The position numbers and the translations under genes were made by a program. Below, piece after piece: positions 31,213 through 43,859 of a stretch of DNA of 64,000 nt (within the stretch, counting starts at the first letter, position 1; each line of letters starts with the position of its first letter). The notes beneath the pieces were generated by a model. The model was not told where the DNA came from. It did not search any database and saw only the letters and a list, made by a program, of their open reading frames with translations. Location: positions 17,813,001 to 17,877,000 of the forward strand of contig OY727099.1 in the NCBI GenBank assembly GCA_963402885.1. Direction: 5' to 3'. The stretch comes from Antedon bifida (lineage: Eukaryota > Echinodermata > Crinoidea > Comatulida > Antedonidae).

Positions 31213-34200
31213 CATCAACCTGGTAAAACTTTAGCAGCTTGCATTTTTTAAATTTTCCCTTTACATAATAATTGTAATGTATAGTTCTGATAAAAACTGG
31301 TAGGTATTTGTTGTAGCATTGTTTCTTTGAAATTAAATTGAATTAGTTTCTGCAAGAATGTTCGTGGTGTACTTGTATGATGGCTTTATATACATTTAAA
31401 TATTACATGACAATATGTACTTTTACCGATGGAAGAGATACAGTAGTATTATAATATATTTAATGAAAGTAATATTTTAACTTCAAATAAAATTTAAAAG
31501 AGAATTTTAAGTTAATAATCTATAAGGGAACTTGCTGTACTGGTATCGATAAACATTTTATTTCAAACCCAGTACTTGGATTCAGCAATAAAATTACATT
31601 AGCTGGTTAGCTGAAACCACACATTTGATTTCTGTTGTTTTTCTATTAGTTTTGTTTATTAAACAATCAAAAAAATACTAAAACAATTGAAAGTCTGTAT
31701 GTGCTGATTTATTTTCATTTCTTAAGATACATTACTTGAAAGGTTTACATAACAAACGTAAATAATGATTTATAAAAAAGACATTTATATTTTATTATTA
31801 ACACGGCATGTCTTGTGTATAGTACTATACACAACATCGGGCTATTGCACATGCACTGTCTAAACTACCAAAGGCTTTCAAGGGTTTCAAATACAAGCAT
31901 ATATATACATGGCAGGTAACAATCTTGATGACCATACTCAAACAAAATATTCATCTTCATTATAAAATAATTAAAAAGGAAGAAAATGATGAGGTTTAAA
32001 CCTTTCATCACAATAATAATAATTTAGTGACTTTGAGTAACTATGTATTATGGTACATTTGCAATAGTGACCAAAGTGTCATAATAGATTACCAGATTTT
32101 AAAAACTGTATGAAATGCCATAGTACATTCTAAAATACAGTTATAAATATTGCTTTTATAAAATCATACATGTACATTAGAAACGATTACTGGCATTGAA
32201 CTGGAATGTGAAATAATTTAATCACAAATTGTTATAAACTTTCTTACAAATAAAAAAAAAGAATGAATAAAACCACATTTTAAAAAGCAACCTTAGATAA
32301 AATTGTTTGAAGTAATACCATTTATTAAACCTAGTAAACTGCAGGCGAAATTAAGCCAGGCCGAAACTTTATTAATGACTTATGAATAGACCAAGCAAGA
32401 GGACAGATAGACCCGATGGTGTACACCGCACTGTTAACAGTGGGACAATAATACTCAGAGGAAGTTTGTCGTAATTGAAAACCAAGGATAAGTTTTAGAG
32501 GGCGAGATTAAAAGACACATAAATATGTCTTTGGCAGTGGAGTTTGACCATTATTTGAATCGTGAACCTTCTTTGCAAATTTAAATTTAAAACTTATGTA
32601 AATGGTAAAATAAATGGATAATTTATGTTTGCCAGGATTATGCCTAAACTGCCAGCAATAATATATATAAGAATACACCATATCTAACAATTATGTAGCT
32701 TGACCTGACATTTATTTTCAAAAGCACACATACAATACATTAGATATGGGATAACATTTGAAATAAAAAGTATCTAAATATTCATTTACATAATTATGGA
32801 AAGTCCTAACGCAATAAAGGTACAGTAGTATAAATTTATAATAGTCTGGCCATGAAAAAAAAAGACTGTAAACCTTTTGATAAAACTCATAAAATAAAAT
32901 GTTACTTTAGTATTAGAAAATTCATTATTGACTACTCATATAAACACCAATTTGATTGGTTGATTTTGTATTGCATGCTGTGGATCATTTTCTTCCATTT
33001 CAAGTATAGTATTGCACACCGGCGTGACAGTAAGCTTTTGGTAAACTTGAGAATTTTGTTGGTTATAATGCCCAATTAATACTGTATATAACCTTCTCCT
33101 CTTGTCCACTGCCAAAACGAGAGCGGCCAACATTCAATTTCAGATGGAAGCGGCAGATTAATTTAAAAACAGTAGAAAGTGTGCTATAAAATTATTGTTT
33201 TGTATGTTCGTTAAATGGGGAGAATTATTCATTCATTGAAACCTGAATGTCCTATTCTATCAACTGGAGAAATTCATTCAATTGTCATTCAACTAATATA
33301 AAAAAAATCATTATATCAATAGGCATAAAATAAAGATGACTATAAATTGTTAACATAAACTTTTATATAAAATTTGTCTTTGCTAATTAGACTATAAATT
33401 TCTAAACACTGATTCATTTAAAGAAATGGTTGTATACAATAACATTATTGTTCAAATGAAAATTAATTACATATTTACTGGAAATACAGTATAATATAAT
33501 AATACCATTTTTATTAATTATATTTTTTCTAGTACAGACATCTCCCGTTTTCTACCAATTAGATTTTGAAAGACAATGAATGAAACTTGTCGAGCTTGTA
33601 CAAAATTGCAAAATACAATTCTTGTAGTCAGATTAGTACAGTCAGTTCTGTTCAAATGTTATTAGGGACTTTACGAAACACGACAGGAAGCTGTATCAGC
33701 CAGTCAATTTACTTTTTGGGCACACAGCCAAGGATTGTAAAAAAGTCACCAGAGAGGTGGTTTCGCAGGATAAACTCCATCCATGACCATTTAAAATATT
33801 TTATAATTTATTTATAATAACAAAAAATGTGTTGCTAATATAGAAAGTAGAATAAAGCCTAATTAGTATAATAATGCTCTCTTGTAAAATAAAAACTTAG
33901 CTAAATATAATGCTACAGTATTGTAATGGACAGAATTGTTTGCATACTACACACTAAACTTTATAATTTATTTTTACAGAAATACTGATAAAATATAGCA
34001 CACTAATAAATACATTACGTTTTACTGTGTTACAGTACATCTGTACAACAAGTTTTTAAATGAATAAAATACAGTAATATTTGCTTTTAGTAAAATTTGG
34101 TAGATTATACCAGAAAAATCTAACAGGATGCTGAGCTTGCCTTGCTAAGATAGGAACTTGTAACACTCCTTTGACAAATTCACAATAGTTGCAGTTACAG

Positions 34201-35626
34201 TACCAAGTACATCATTCCATGGTTCTGTTTAGGGGCATGAAACTGATTGTGTTGCAGCTACACATAAAACCTTTGATCTAACAGAGCTCAACATCCTTGC
34301 CTTGATTATACATTGCACCCATACACAAAACCTTTGTATAACTTTGAAATAAAAATAAAAAGATTTTGATCTGATCCGAACACTCAATAGAGCTATTTTA
34401 ATTTATGAAGGTATCATTCATTTTTGTTAAATTCAACTGAAGTGTTATACCACAGAAACATTAACATAATAAACTGAAATGAATTTGCAGATACTGGAGC
34501 ATTAACATAAATGTCTCCAATCACTTAAAACTGTAATCAACTTTAAGATTAAAAGATACAAGTAAGATGAAGATGTAGTATCTACCAAAATCAATACATT
34601 TGTAAATGTAGATCACACAAAGTGAAACATCAATAATTATTTCTTTAGTAAAATACAACTCATTATTACTGACAGCAAAATGACAAATCATCATTAATGC
34701 CCCTTTCATTCACAAATTTGACTACAAATGAAAACACAAATTAGAAAATTTGTTAGCAATATGCACATGTTTTTGGACCATTGTGAATTGTATTGGCACT
34801 ATGTAGCATCAATTTGGAATGTTCAAAGACTTCGCACTGATTCGTGGTGGTGGAATAATGTGTGTAGTCCATCGCAACCGCATCGTATTAAAGTCCCATG
34901 TTGTTGTAACAGCTTCTTATTTATTTGTTCTCATTCGTATTTATTTGTGGTGTCCATAACACCTGACAAATTTACAATTATGTTGATACGATGCTAAGAT
35001 TCAATTACGACACCGTTAAAGATGTCACAAGATGTATGTTTGCATCATGTTTGCAAAAGTGAAAGAAAAGTAAGTAAAGTAAAACTTTTGACAAAATTGT
35101 ATTGGTACAATAATGACTTCGTACAGTCTAATAACATTTCATAATTATTATGTGAAGCAGATCCTGACAACATCTCAACATAATAATAATTTGTAAAGTT
35201 ATTGTACCACGGTTATATCTCCATCAAGCGGCGTTCATAACAGGAAATTGACATCATTTTCATTTCAAATTAATACGATTTTTGTGAATTTATATACTAG
35301 TAGCCAAATTCATAAACATTGAAATAAATAAATAATAAATTAATGTATTTAAATAATCTGAATAGTAGTTAAATTACTTTAAAAAAAATCTATATTGCTT
35401 TTAAATTTTCAAAGTTTTCTATTAGTATTATGAAATCTAGAATTTGGATGTATAATATGAATTGAACACAAAATGTGTCTAGACACAATTTGTTAATGTT
35501 ACTTATTGTTACAATACAATGCATCATCATGGGTGGTACTTTGTGTATATAATATGAATGTATGAGTTGTATTATCTAGTTGACCGATATAAACACAAGG
35601 AGCAGATTTACATACTTAACAATAGA
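31213..35626. other. Convergent intergenic region / 3' UTRs between MAO and the HDX-like gene
   Basis: 4.4 kb, AT-rich. AATAAA-type signals lie near 31486 (CAAATAAAATTT) and 31588 (GCAATAAAATT), plausible for MAO polyadenylation. No open frame with recognisable homology and no strong repeat structure were seen. Confidence 0.5.
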
Positions 35627-38600
35627 TCAATTGTCATCTGATTTCAATTTAATCTTTTTGTGAGGAGATGGTAAAAGGAAGCCATTACCAATAATATGAT
35701 GATCCTTCGTCACTATAAGAACTTCTTCACCTGTAGGAAAAATAAAAGAGGTAAAAATATCATGCTACAATGCAGTATTTCTCTTTACTTTGCCTTTGTT
35801 TCGCAAACAAAGATTTTATGAAATAGTAATTGAGGAGAAGTTAATATTATCAATTATAAAATTTGTTGTAAAACAGGATTCTGTTCTTGCCAGAAACTTT
35901 ACTCAGCAGTTTTTTAGCTCACTCACAAACATGAACTGAAGGTCATTAACATGTGTACACTCAATGGCAGGTCAGTATAATAGATACAGAAAAGAATGAA
36001 AATATCGCCATCTATTTTTATTTTTCACCAGCAATCTCAGTATCTATGTCTTAACAAAAAAAAACAGGGATGAACAATTTTTGATGTGTGCAATAATATT
36101 TCCCATAGAATTTTTTGAGCATGCACCATTGTTTGTTACACTTTCCGCTATGAGATGAGATTTGCAGGTTATATGGTTTTAACATTTTGACAGATTCAAT
36201 GGTCTAAAAAATTGTAAAATTAAGCTGAACTAAATTGTTAAATTGGTCCAGGTTCCTTATGATCTGCTTATGTTGTTGTAAACCTTAGACTTCTTTATAG
36301 TGGTCAGTGATCAGTAGTTATATTAGTAGTCATTTACCTGCATGAATAATTTGACCATTGGTCAATTTGACCTCTGTGTCTTCTGATGAAACACTAGCAC
36401 TTTTTTTCTCTTCATTACTCTTGCTATTTGATGCATTGCCATCTGAAGATGTTTGACCATTGTTGCTATCTACAGTATTTGTTTTCGGTTGTTGTTGCTG
36501 TTGTATATTTACACTAACATCGTCAAAATCATCAGATAATGATTCATTTCCAATTGACAGATCATCATCGTCACTGCCAAACATAGCTTCTGCTTTAACA
36601 AACTCAGCAAACGGCTGTATTTTTTGTATCTGAGCAAAATACTGTACACCCTTTGTTGTTCCAGTTATTAGTGTTCGATTATCAATAAGGGCTTTGTTTT
36701 CAAACGGAGTAACAGCAGCCATAACACATTCACAGCCCATAGTTTGTAGTATTTGCATCTGGAAAATATTCAATATAAAATAAAAATAATTAAAAAACAG
36801 AAAATCTATGTAATTTAATCCCATCTGACATTATAACAAAGTATCAATGAAAAAAAAATCCTTAACCAATAATTGAATATATATCTTATATTTTAGATCG
36901 AATTAGCACAAGTTGAAGGATCTGGTGGTAGAAAAAGTCTTAAAAATGGATGTCCAGTGTACATTGGCTTATGCACATTTTAAGGAACCCAGCGCATCTT
37001 TTGTAAGAGGGGATTATCCCAGTGTACTGGTCCATCTTAGTCCCTGTCATTGTGGACAGACAATGCTTGCCATTTGGTGGCAACACTAGACACAAAGGGA
37101 CCCTTAGGAAAATTAAAATTGTATGTATTTTTTAGATAACGCACAATATAAATACAAATCTATTCCTTATAACCAATGGTAACATAGCGGAGAAACCAAA
37201 CACCATCAAATTTTAAGACAATTGAGCAGAAATTGTTTCCTGTAACATAATCCACAGTTGCCAGAGTAATGTATGGTAACTAGTCTTATAAACACTGCAT
37301 AAAACTGTTAAATATAGAAACCACGTTAGCCCGCACCACCTAAAGAACGAAAATGAAGAATAATTAGAATTTAAATAAAGAATTTCTTTACATGACTCTT
37401 GATGGCTTCTATGACAGCTTGTACATGCATTTGCTTTTGATCATTTGCTGACATAACTGGTGGATGCGACGGTTGATGTCCATTTCTTGCATCATTCATC
37501 ATCGCATTCACTGACCCTTCACCAAGCCATCCAGGTTGTCCAGGGGTAACAGTAGCTTTCTCAGGCTGGGATGATCCGGATACAACAGACAAGCTGTGTA
37601 ACGGAACCATACCGACTGGGCGTATCTGGGAAGCAGGTGGTACCACTCCAGGTTGGTTGGGGTATGTTGCGGTCGGTGGCCGATGCAACATGGAGATTGA
37701 CTGTGGTGGTAGAATGTCCATACGAGGTACCTTCGGGGGTGGCATTCCTGGTATGGATGTTGCCACCATTGATGGGTTACCTGCTAAGGTGGATGCTCTG
37801 TTTTCCATGTATGCTTGTTGAGCTGCAGCCATTCTCTCCTTACGTCTCATGTTACCAATCCAGTTCTATAAAAATAACATGTATTGCTTATTTATTAGTG
37901 ATCCCTGTATGGTCTCTTCCCTGAACCTTGCCCCATAGAGCACTTTCTCAGTGCTAAAAGACCTCCCCTGATTGTGATAATTGGACTTCACCCTTTAACA
38001 TAGATACCTTCTGTATCAGTATCATTGAAAGCCAAAACTTTAAAATTGAAAAGATGTATGACAAATTTAACCTATATTTCTTTAATTAACAATGTGGTTT
38101 ATAACATTTAACAGAGATTTAGCTTTTTATGTCATTCCATAGACATTGATTAGTTTCAGTTACTGTATTTTCTACTTATTAAAAATGTCTTCTTTACAAT
38201 CACTAAGACCAATACATTACCCTAACTACGTCAAATTCGACTCCAGCTTCAAGGGCACACTCCATTATCTTTCCCTGGAAGGCTAAACTCTGGCCTGTCA
38301 TACCACTTTCAAAGTGCTTGTGAAGTATCATTTTCTGCTCAGGTGTAAAAGAATATCTCATCTGAATCTTTAAAGAAATCGGGAATATAATGATTCAAAT
38401 CTTGCAATGAATATTGCATATGTACAGTATAAACTGTTTCTATAATATAACATATAATATAATATAACAAATAAGTAATTTCAAAAGGAATTTAGAAAGT
38501 TAATAGAGCCTATTGATTGATGGATTACAAATTTATTTTCAGATCAGTAATAAATATGTGTAGAGGGGTCATGTCATGTCTAAACAACTACCGACCTGGA

Positions 38601-39716
38601 TAACTATACACCTATAGGACAACTACCCCCTTAGGACAACTACCACCCGGACAACTACCCCCTCGGACAACTACCTCCTCGGACAACTACCTCCTAGGAC
38701 AACTACCCCCTAGGACAACTACCTCCTAGGACAACTACTCCTCTAGAACAACACCCTCTGGACAATTTTGACAAATAAAAAAGATGCCCTATAGAAATCT
38801 AGAAACATATATCAGCCCTTTTTTTCTCGCTTTTCTTTTACCAAAGCAAATGTTTTACCGTTGCATGCTGTTTAATGACATTATACGTTTACTGCAAGTT
38901 TGGCTGTTACTACTTCATAGAAGAACTTTAATTGTTTTTTTTAATGTTATCCCCATCCCTGAGAAAATACAGTGCAGTAGGACAATAAACGTTTTTAGGA
39001 CCTCAAGAATAATTATACCGATGATGTGTTTATGTCTAACATTTCTACTTATTTTATTCCAATTCGTATTCTACAGTAAAGAACCTAATTTTACTTTAGA
39101 TTTTAAAAAAGCCTACAATATTAATTAATTGATTCCATTAGACAATTAGAAAAATTGTCCTAGAGGGTAGTTGTGCTAGGGGGTAATTGTAGTTTTTTAG
39201 TCAAACAATTATAATCTAAATAAATGATGGCCTTACATTATTAAACCGGCTTAAGGATTTTCTTGTATAGCCTGGAACCTGGCTATCACCATAGCCTGCG
39301 ATGCTACTAACAGTACTAGTTTGGCCTTGACTTGGACCTAGAACACTACTTGAAATACTTGATATAGGCGGTAGTATACTAATATTAAAAGGGCTATTTC
39401 CTTGCTGTGCTAAACCATTGCTAGAATGCTGTGTTAAGCATCCACCAGGTTGGAACATATCTCGCCGTGTCTGTGATGGGTTCAACATTGATTGGTTTGG
39501 TAGTGAGCATGTTGGCAAAACTTGTGCTTGATTGGTTGCAAATGATTTTTCGGCAGACTGATTCATTTCGTCAGTATGCATGTGTGTGATCTTTCTGTTG
39601 TTATTTCCCCCTTGGAAACCACAAGTAGATGCATCAAGCAACTCCTCTTTTATAAGAACTGTATCGTCACTTTGGTTTGTTTTAAAAAGAGAACTTGCAT
39701 TTTCATTACTTGAAGC
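35627..39716 (-). CDS. HDX-like homeodomain protein, five 3' coding exons, N-terminus not found
   Basis: Likely nuclear DNA-binding regulator. Minus-strand exons: 39237-39716, 38221-38367, 37392-37865, 36338-36758, 35627-35730 (stop TGA at 35627-35629), with consensus splice sites and compatible phases, giving 540 residues. The second exon and the start of the third encode a homeodomain, YSFTPEQKMILHKHF then GQSLAFQGKIMECALEAGV and FDVVRNWIGNMRRKERM. Trp48, Asn51 and Arg53 equivalents are kept, with Ile at position 49. This matches the first homeobox of vertebrate HDX as I recall it (FTVEQQ..., VVRTWVGNKRRK). The first exon has a KEE SUMO-type motif (VLIKEEL) and is Ser/Gln-rich. The fourth exon has a hydrophobic block (QILQTMGCECVMAAVTPF, NKALIDNRTLITGTTKGV) and then an acidic Ser-rich tail. 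The last exon ends in a KKIKLK basic motif. HDX has a second homeobox, which I do not see. Confidence 0.8.
38617..38771. repeat. 16-17 bp minisatellite (GGACAACTACCYCCT)
   Basis: About nine units of GGACAACTACC plus CCCTA or TCCTA variants, in an HDX-like gene intron. An inverted pair of the same unit is at about 39155-39190 (GTCCTAGAGGGTAGTTGTG), so 38617-39190 may be one element with repeat-type ends. Confidence 0.8.
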
Positions 39717-40700
39717 CTAAAACAAAATAATGAAACATTTAACTCAGACTTTGCATTGATTGTTTTATCATTATGAGTGTACACATACGGTATGCAACAT
39801 GAGAAACAGATGCAACAGTGATTTTATTAATATATTATATTATTGTTTTAGGGTGTACATTAATAGAGAAGCACATTTAATAATAATAATAAAATAACAG
39901 ATGGATACATGGGTGCATTTTAAATGCATATTTAGTGCGGGCCTATTCTTATTACTTTACTGCAAGATGGAAATGGTGCAAATTGATACAATTTTCTTGA
40001 CTTTTTTTGTCATAGACCTTCATCATGGATGAAGCGTAATGACGTGCATGCAGATTCACCACTTCATATGACAGATAAATCTGTTAAGTTTCAGTAATTA
40101 TGAAAAAAACAATTGATTTTGATAACACCAGTTGCATTTTATTTTATTCTTGCTGTTTTATTTAGGTTCACTATATATATACATTTTTTCCAGACCTTCT
40201 TTACTTATCTTCTACAATTGGGCGGCTTTACTCGCTATTTTCTTTATTATTACAGTTGCCTAGAGGGAATTTTTTTTTAGATGTTCATCCGGCCGGTGGT
40301 TAAACTATGGCGGCAATGCAATTTCTAAAACTGTACTCATCAAAAGCATAGCTAGCTACAAAATACAATGATTATGACCAAAACACAATCAAATTCAAAC
40401 ACAACATGTCATCAATAACTTTTAGTAATAACAAATATCTATAATATATATATTTTGTTATCATCCTTTTTGGTCTTTTTATTTTCTTTTTGTCAATTTT
40501 TTCTTGTTTTCTGGGCATCATGCATGTAAATCTCAGCTGTTATGAGTCACCCTCATTAAACAAAGTTTTAATAATTTTAATTAAAATAACCACTAAAAAA
40601 AATAACAATTTTCAAAAAACAATTGGTGGAAGTATCAAATGGGCATGCTTATCATGATGCATGTAAATATTAGTTATTGGGAAGTATATTTTCTGACGAT
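39717..40700. other. 5' intron/flank of the HDX-like gene
   Basis: The acceptor TTTGTTTTAG sits directly at the first recognised exon, so at least one upstream exon exists. No ATG exon for it could be identified here. AT-rich, no other feature. Confidence 0.45.
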
Positions 40701-40708
40701 GGAGCATT

Positions 40709-41400
40709 CTCATTCAGTTGAGCACAGGGAAATAAAATAAAAATAAAGTCACTTAAATTTTAATATCTTTTCGTATGTTAATACACTGTGCTCAAGTGGA
40801 CCCAATTTGGCACTAGTGGAGCACAGTGATATAATATAGAAATAAGTCACTGCATTTTAATATCTTTTTGTATGTTAATACACTGTGCTTAATTGAACCA
40901 AATTTGACACCAGTGGAGCACAGTGATATAAAATAGAAATAAGTCACTGAATTTTCATATCTTTTCGTATGTTAATACACTGTGCTCAAGTGGACCCAAT
41001 TTGGCACCAGGGGAGCAGTGTTCGTATGTTAATACACTGTGCTCCAGTTTGATCCAATTTGGCGCCAGTTGAGCACAGCGAAATAGTCACATCACATACA
41101 AAAACATCGAAAAAAAAAACTCTGGAATTCAACAATATTTCAAACTTGGTATATGTTCAATAATGGTTTAATAGTCCATCCGTAATAATGCAAAAGAAAA
41201 ATTAGTTTCAAGCCATATCAGTGATTTTGATAACTTGCGTTTGTTTAAGTTAAATACAATTCCGACATTTTTTTTAAAAAAATGATTAATTTTTTTTAAT
41301 ATACCAAGAAATATAATATTGAATTCGAGGAGTAATTTTTTTAATTCAAAAGAAATGTTCGTATGTTAATACACTGTGCTCCAGTGGATCTAATTTGACA
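40709..41400. repeat. Palindromic tandem repeat of about 95-110 bp
   Basis: Four to five units with CTTTTCGTATGTTAATACAC, then TGTGCTC, AAGTGGACCCAATTTGGCAC and GGAGCACAG. CACTGTGCTC and GAGCACAGTG pair within each unit to form a hairpin. Units lie at about 40719, 40818, 40914, 41008 and 41068. A displaced copy at about 41356-41405 follows a duplicated block (AAACTTGGTATA...AGCCATATCAGTGATTTT at 41140-41240 and 41465-41550). Confidence 0.75.
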
Positions 41401-42049
41401 CTGGGAAATAGTCAATCACATACAAAAACTTTGAGAAAGAATATTTCTCGAATTCAAAAATATTTCAAACTTGGTATAAGTTCAATATCGGTTACTCCAT
41501 CCGTAATGCAAGAGAAAAAAATAGTTTCAAGCCATATCAGTGATTTTAATAACTTGCGCTCGTTTAAGATAAATACTTATGAAAGAACATATAATTCCTA
41601 TACTAAAATCAAAATATATGTTTACAGATTCTGTAAGTAATGTACGGTGTTATCATTGAGTTTGTACGATTTTTATTTGTATTTTGTGCACACTACCATT
41701 TCGTAGGGTCATCCTTGGCTTTTGCGCGTGCGGTCTTCTCTCTGTCTTAGCTTTAGAAACACCCATCAGTAGAGGGCGACATTAAAAAAATTATACAAGT
41801 TTGTTTTCAGTATTTAATTAGACTTTTTTATTTTGCTTTCGGTTTGTTTTTGGTTGTTTTTGGTAATTAGACTGACCGGATGGTATCTGGTGGTGTTTAA
41901 GTACTGTTAGTAGAACCCCTTCTTCCTCCATACATCCCACACACACGACGATGTTGAAATGATAGAGAGAAGATCATGCTGATGGTAATAATAATACTGT
42001 AATAATCCTCCCACCATCATCGATCCTTCATCTATATTCTATCAAAAAT

Positions 42050-42205
42050 ATGGACGGCCTAGCTTACTACTAGATAGTAGGCCTAGATTACTACTAGATA
42101 GTAGGCCTAGCTAGGCCCTAGGCCTAGTAGGCTAGAGCTAGGCCTACTAAGGCTAGGCCTAGGCCTCTAGGCTGCTAGGCCTCTATTATAGGCTAGGCCT
42201 AGCCA
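42050..42205. repeat. AGGCCTA/TAGGCCT-rich cluster
   Basis: The palindromic word AGGCCT, with flanking TAG or CTA, occurs about ten times in 150 bp. Further copies are at 42968-42990, 43083-43095, 43208-43255 and elsewhere in the window. It lies in the divergent intergenic region between the HDX-like gene and KDM1A. Confidence 0.8.
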
Positions 42206-42599
42206 AAAAAATGTGCTTTGAATTCACTATCTTTCGCGGACTTATTTTCATACCTGGATCTGTTCAGTTGTTGGATGGGAAGATCCTACAAAATCTACTT
42301 CCATAGCAAACATAAAATGATGAAGTATTATGGCTTTTTGAGCAAATTGAATGAAAGTTTTGTGCTTCAAATCTCCCAAATCAAAACAAAGATCATTAGT
42401 GATTGACCTCAGTGATTAACCTCTGGAAATCATTTGTTGGTAATTTTTATGAAAATAGACACAAGCTCAACTTTATTTTTATCTATTAATACATAACTTC
42501 AGTACAAAATACGTTTTATCTACTCTAAAAAAATGTGTTAAATTGGTGTAAATTTTAATTTTATTGTTTACTAATTATATAAAATACATAAATATTGTG

Positions 42600-42860
42600 T
42601 TTTGGGGAGTGATCTTCAACTATAAACTTGGCCGATAAGGGCGACGACTCAACAACCAACCGATCACACAGAGAGGAATAGAAACGGCGACCGGACCGTT
42701 AAAATAGGGACGGAACTCTCGATGACGACTCGGTTGTTGTTGATGATGAGAAAAGAGAAAGAAAGAAACATACAATACACGACACGCACACACACAAAGC
42801 AAGCAGCCAGGCAACTTTAACAGTCAATCAAACATTTTTTTATAACAAGAAAAAGGTAAG
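42600..42860 (+). promoter_or_regulatory. Candidate divergent promoter and 5' UTR exon for KDM1A
   Basis: A relatively CG-containing stretch in an AT-rich intergenic region, ending in a strong splice donor (AAAAAG then GTAAGA at 42855). The KDM1A start exon has an acceptor (CTTTTCACAG, ending 46854) 17 bp before its ATG, so an upstream non-coding exon is required. This is the best candidate I see, but it is only an inference. Confidence 0.3.
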
Positions 42861-43584
42861 AATTAAGAGTAACTATATTAAAAGTGTGGGAATTTTCTGA
42901 ATCTTTATAAATAAAATATAGCAAATACTATATGTAGGCTAGAAAAACAAAAAGAAGGATGAGGCGGCGGCCTAGGCCTAGCCTAGGCCTACAAAACAAA
43001 AAGACTTTTTGGAAAGAGCGACGCGCGGTCGGCACGCATGAATCGATGAGAAAATAGAGAGTTTATTATCAATATTGCAGGCTAGGCTAGGCCTGGCTTC
43101 TGTGTGAGATGGTGTATTTTGTCCCTGCTGATAGTTATATTTAATAAAAGAACAAATGAAAAATGTATTGATTTTAAATAATAAATATAGCTAGCAGGCA
43201 AGCCTAATTTAGGCCTTAAGTCGAACATGAAAAGTAGCCTAGGCCTAGGCCTACTATTACTATAAGAAACAACATCCCGTTCCTCATCAAAGATAATACT
43301 TTGGGTGCTAGTTTCGTTTTGCACCTGTCTTTTATTTCGACTCCAAATTTTTAAGGAACTTTATCCTGAATACCACACCTTAGAATTAGAACTCATAAGT
43401 ACTTTTACGATGGAGAATCACAGAAAAAGTATTGACGTTTCTATGGAGCACCAAAAGAGCAACTATAATAGAGGGCTAAAAAGTCAGTGGAATGCATATA
43501 TTTAATGCATCTATTGATGGAAACTACGTTCAATTTCAATATATTTTGTCAATGTCAATACAACCATAGATTAAGGATTAGTAG

Positions 43585-43829
43585 AAGGATATGCATCAGT
43601 TTCAGATCAAAGCTTCCATGACAATGTTACAAAATAAACACAGTTTAATTAACCGTCGTTAACAACGAAACGGTCATGGTTAAGTTTGCCTTGCATCTAC
43701 TTTTCAAAACGAAACAAGTGCTAGAGAGTAGTCGAGTCAGTGGTGACGTATCGCAACTATACATAGCCAACCAATCTGGGATCAGGGATCGCAGTTTTCA
43801 TCAATTAGGCCCGGTGATTGGATGTGATC
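43585..43829 (-). mobile_element. Fragment of the LINE 5' region, two internal gaps
   Basis: Matches 23325-24150 over GGATATGCATCAGTTT..., GTCGTTAACAACGAAACGG and GGTGACGTATCGCAACTAT. Compared with that copy it lacks about 25 bp (after CCATGAC) and about 530 bp (after ACGGTC). A poly-G run (about 43844-43858) follows. Confidence 0.75.
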
Positions 43830-43859
43830 AGTGGCAGATCTAGTGGGGGGGGGGGGGTG

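Noticed and set aside
42620..42814. Minus-strand ORF in the intergenic region
   Set aside because: No homology and overlaps the candidate promoter; likely chance.
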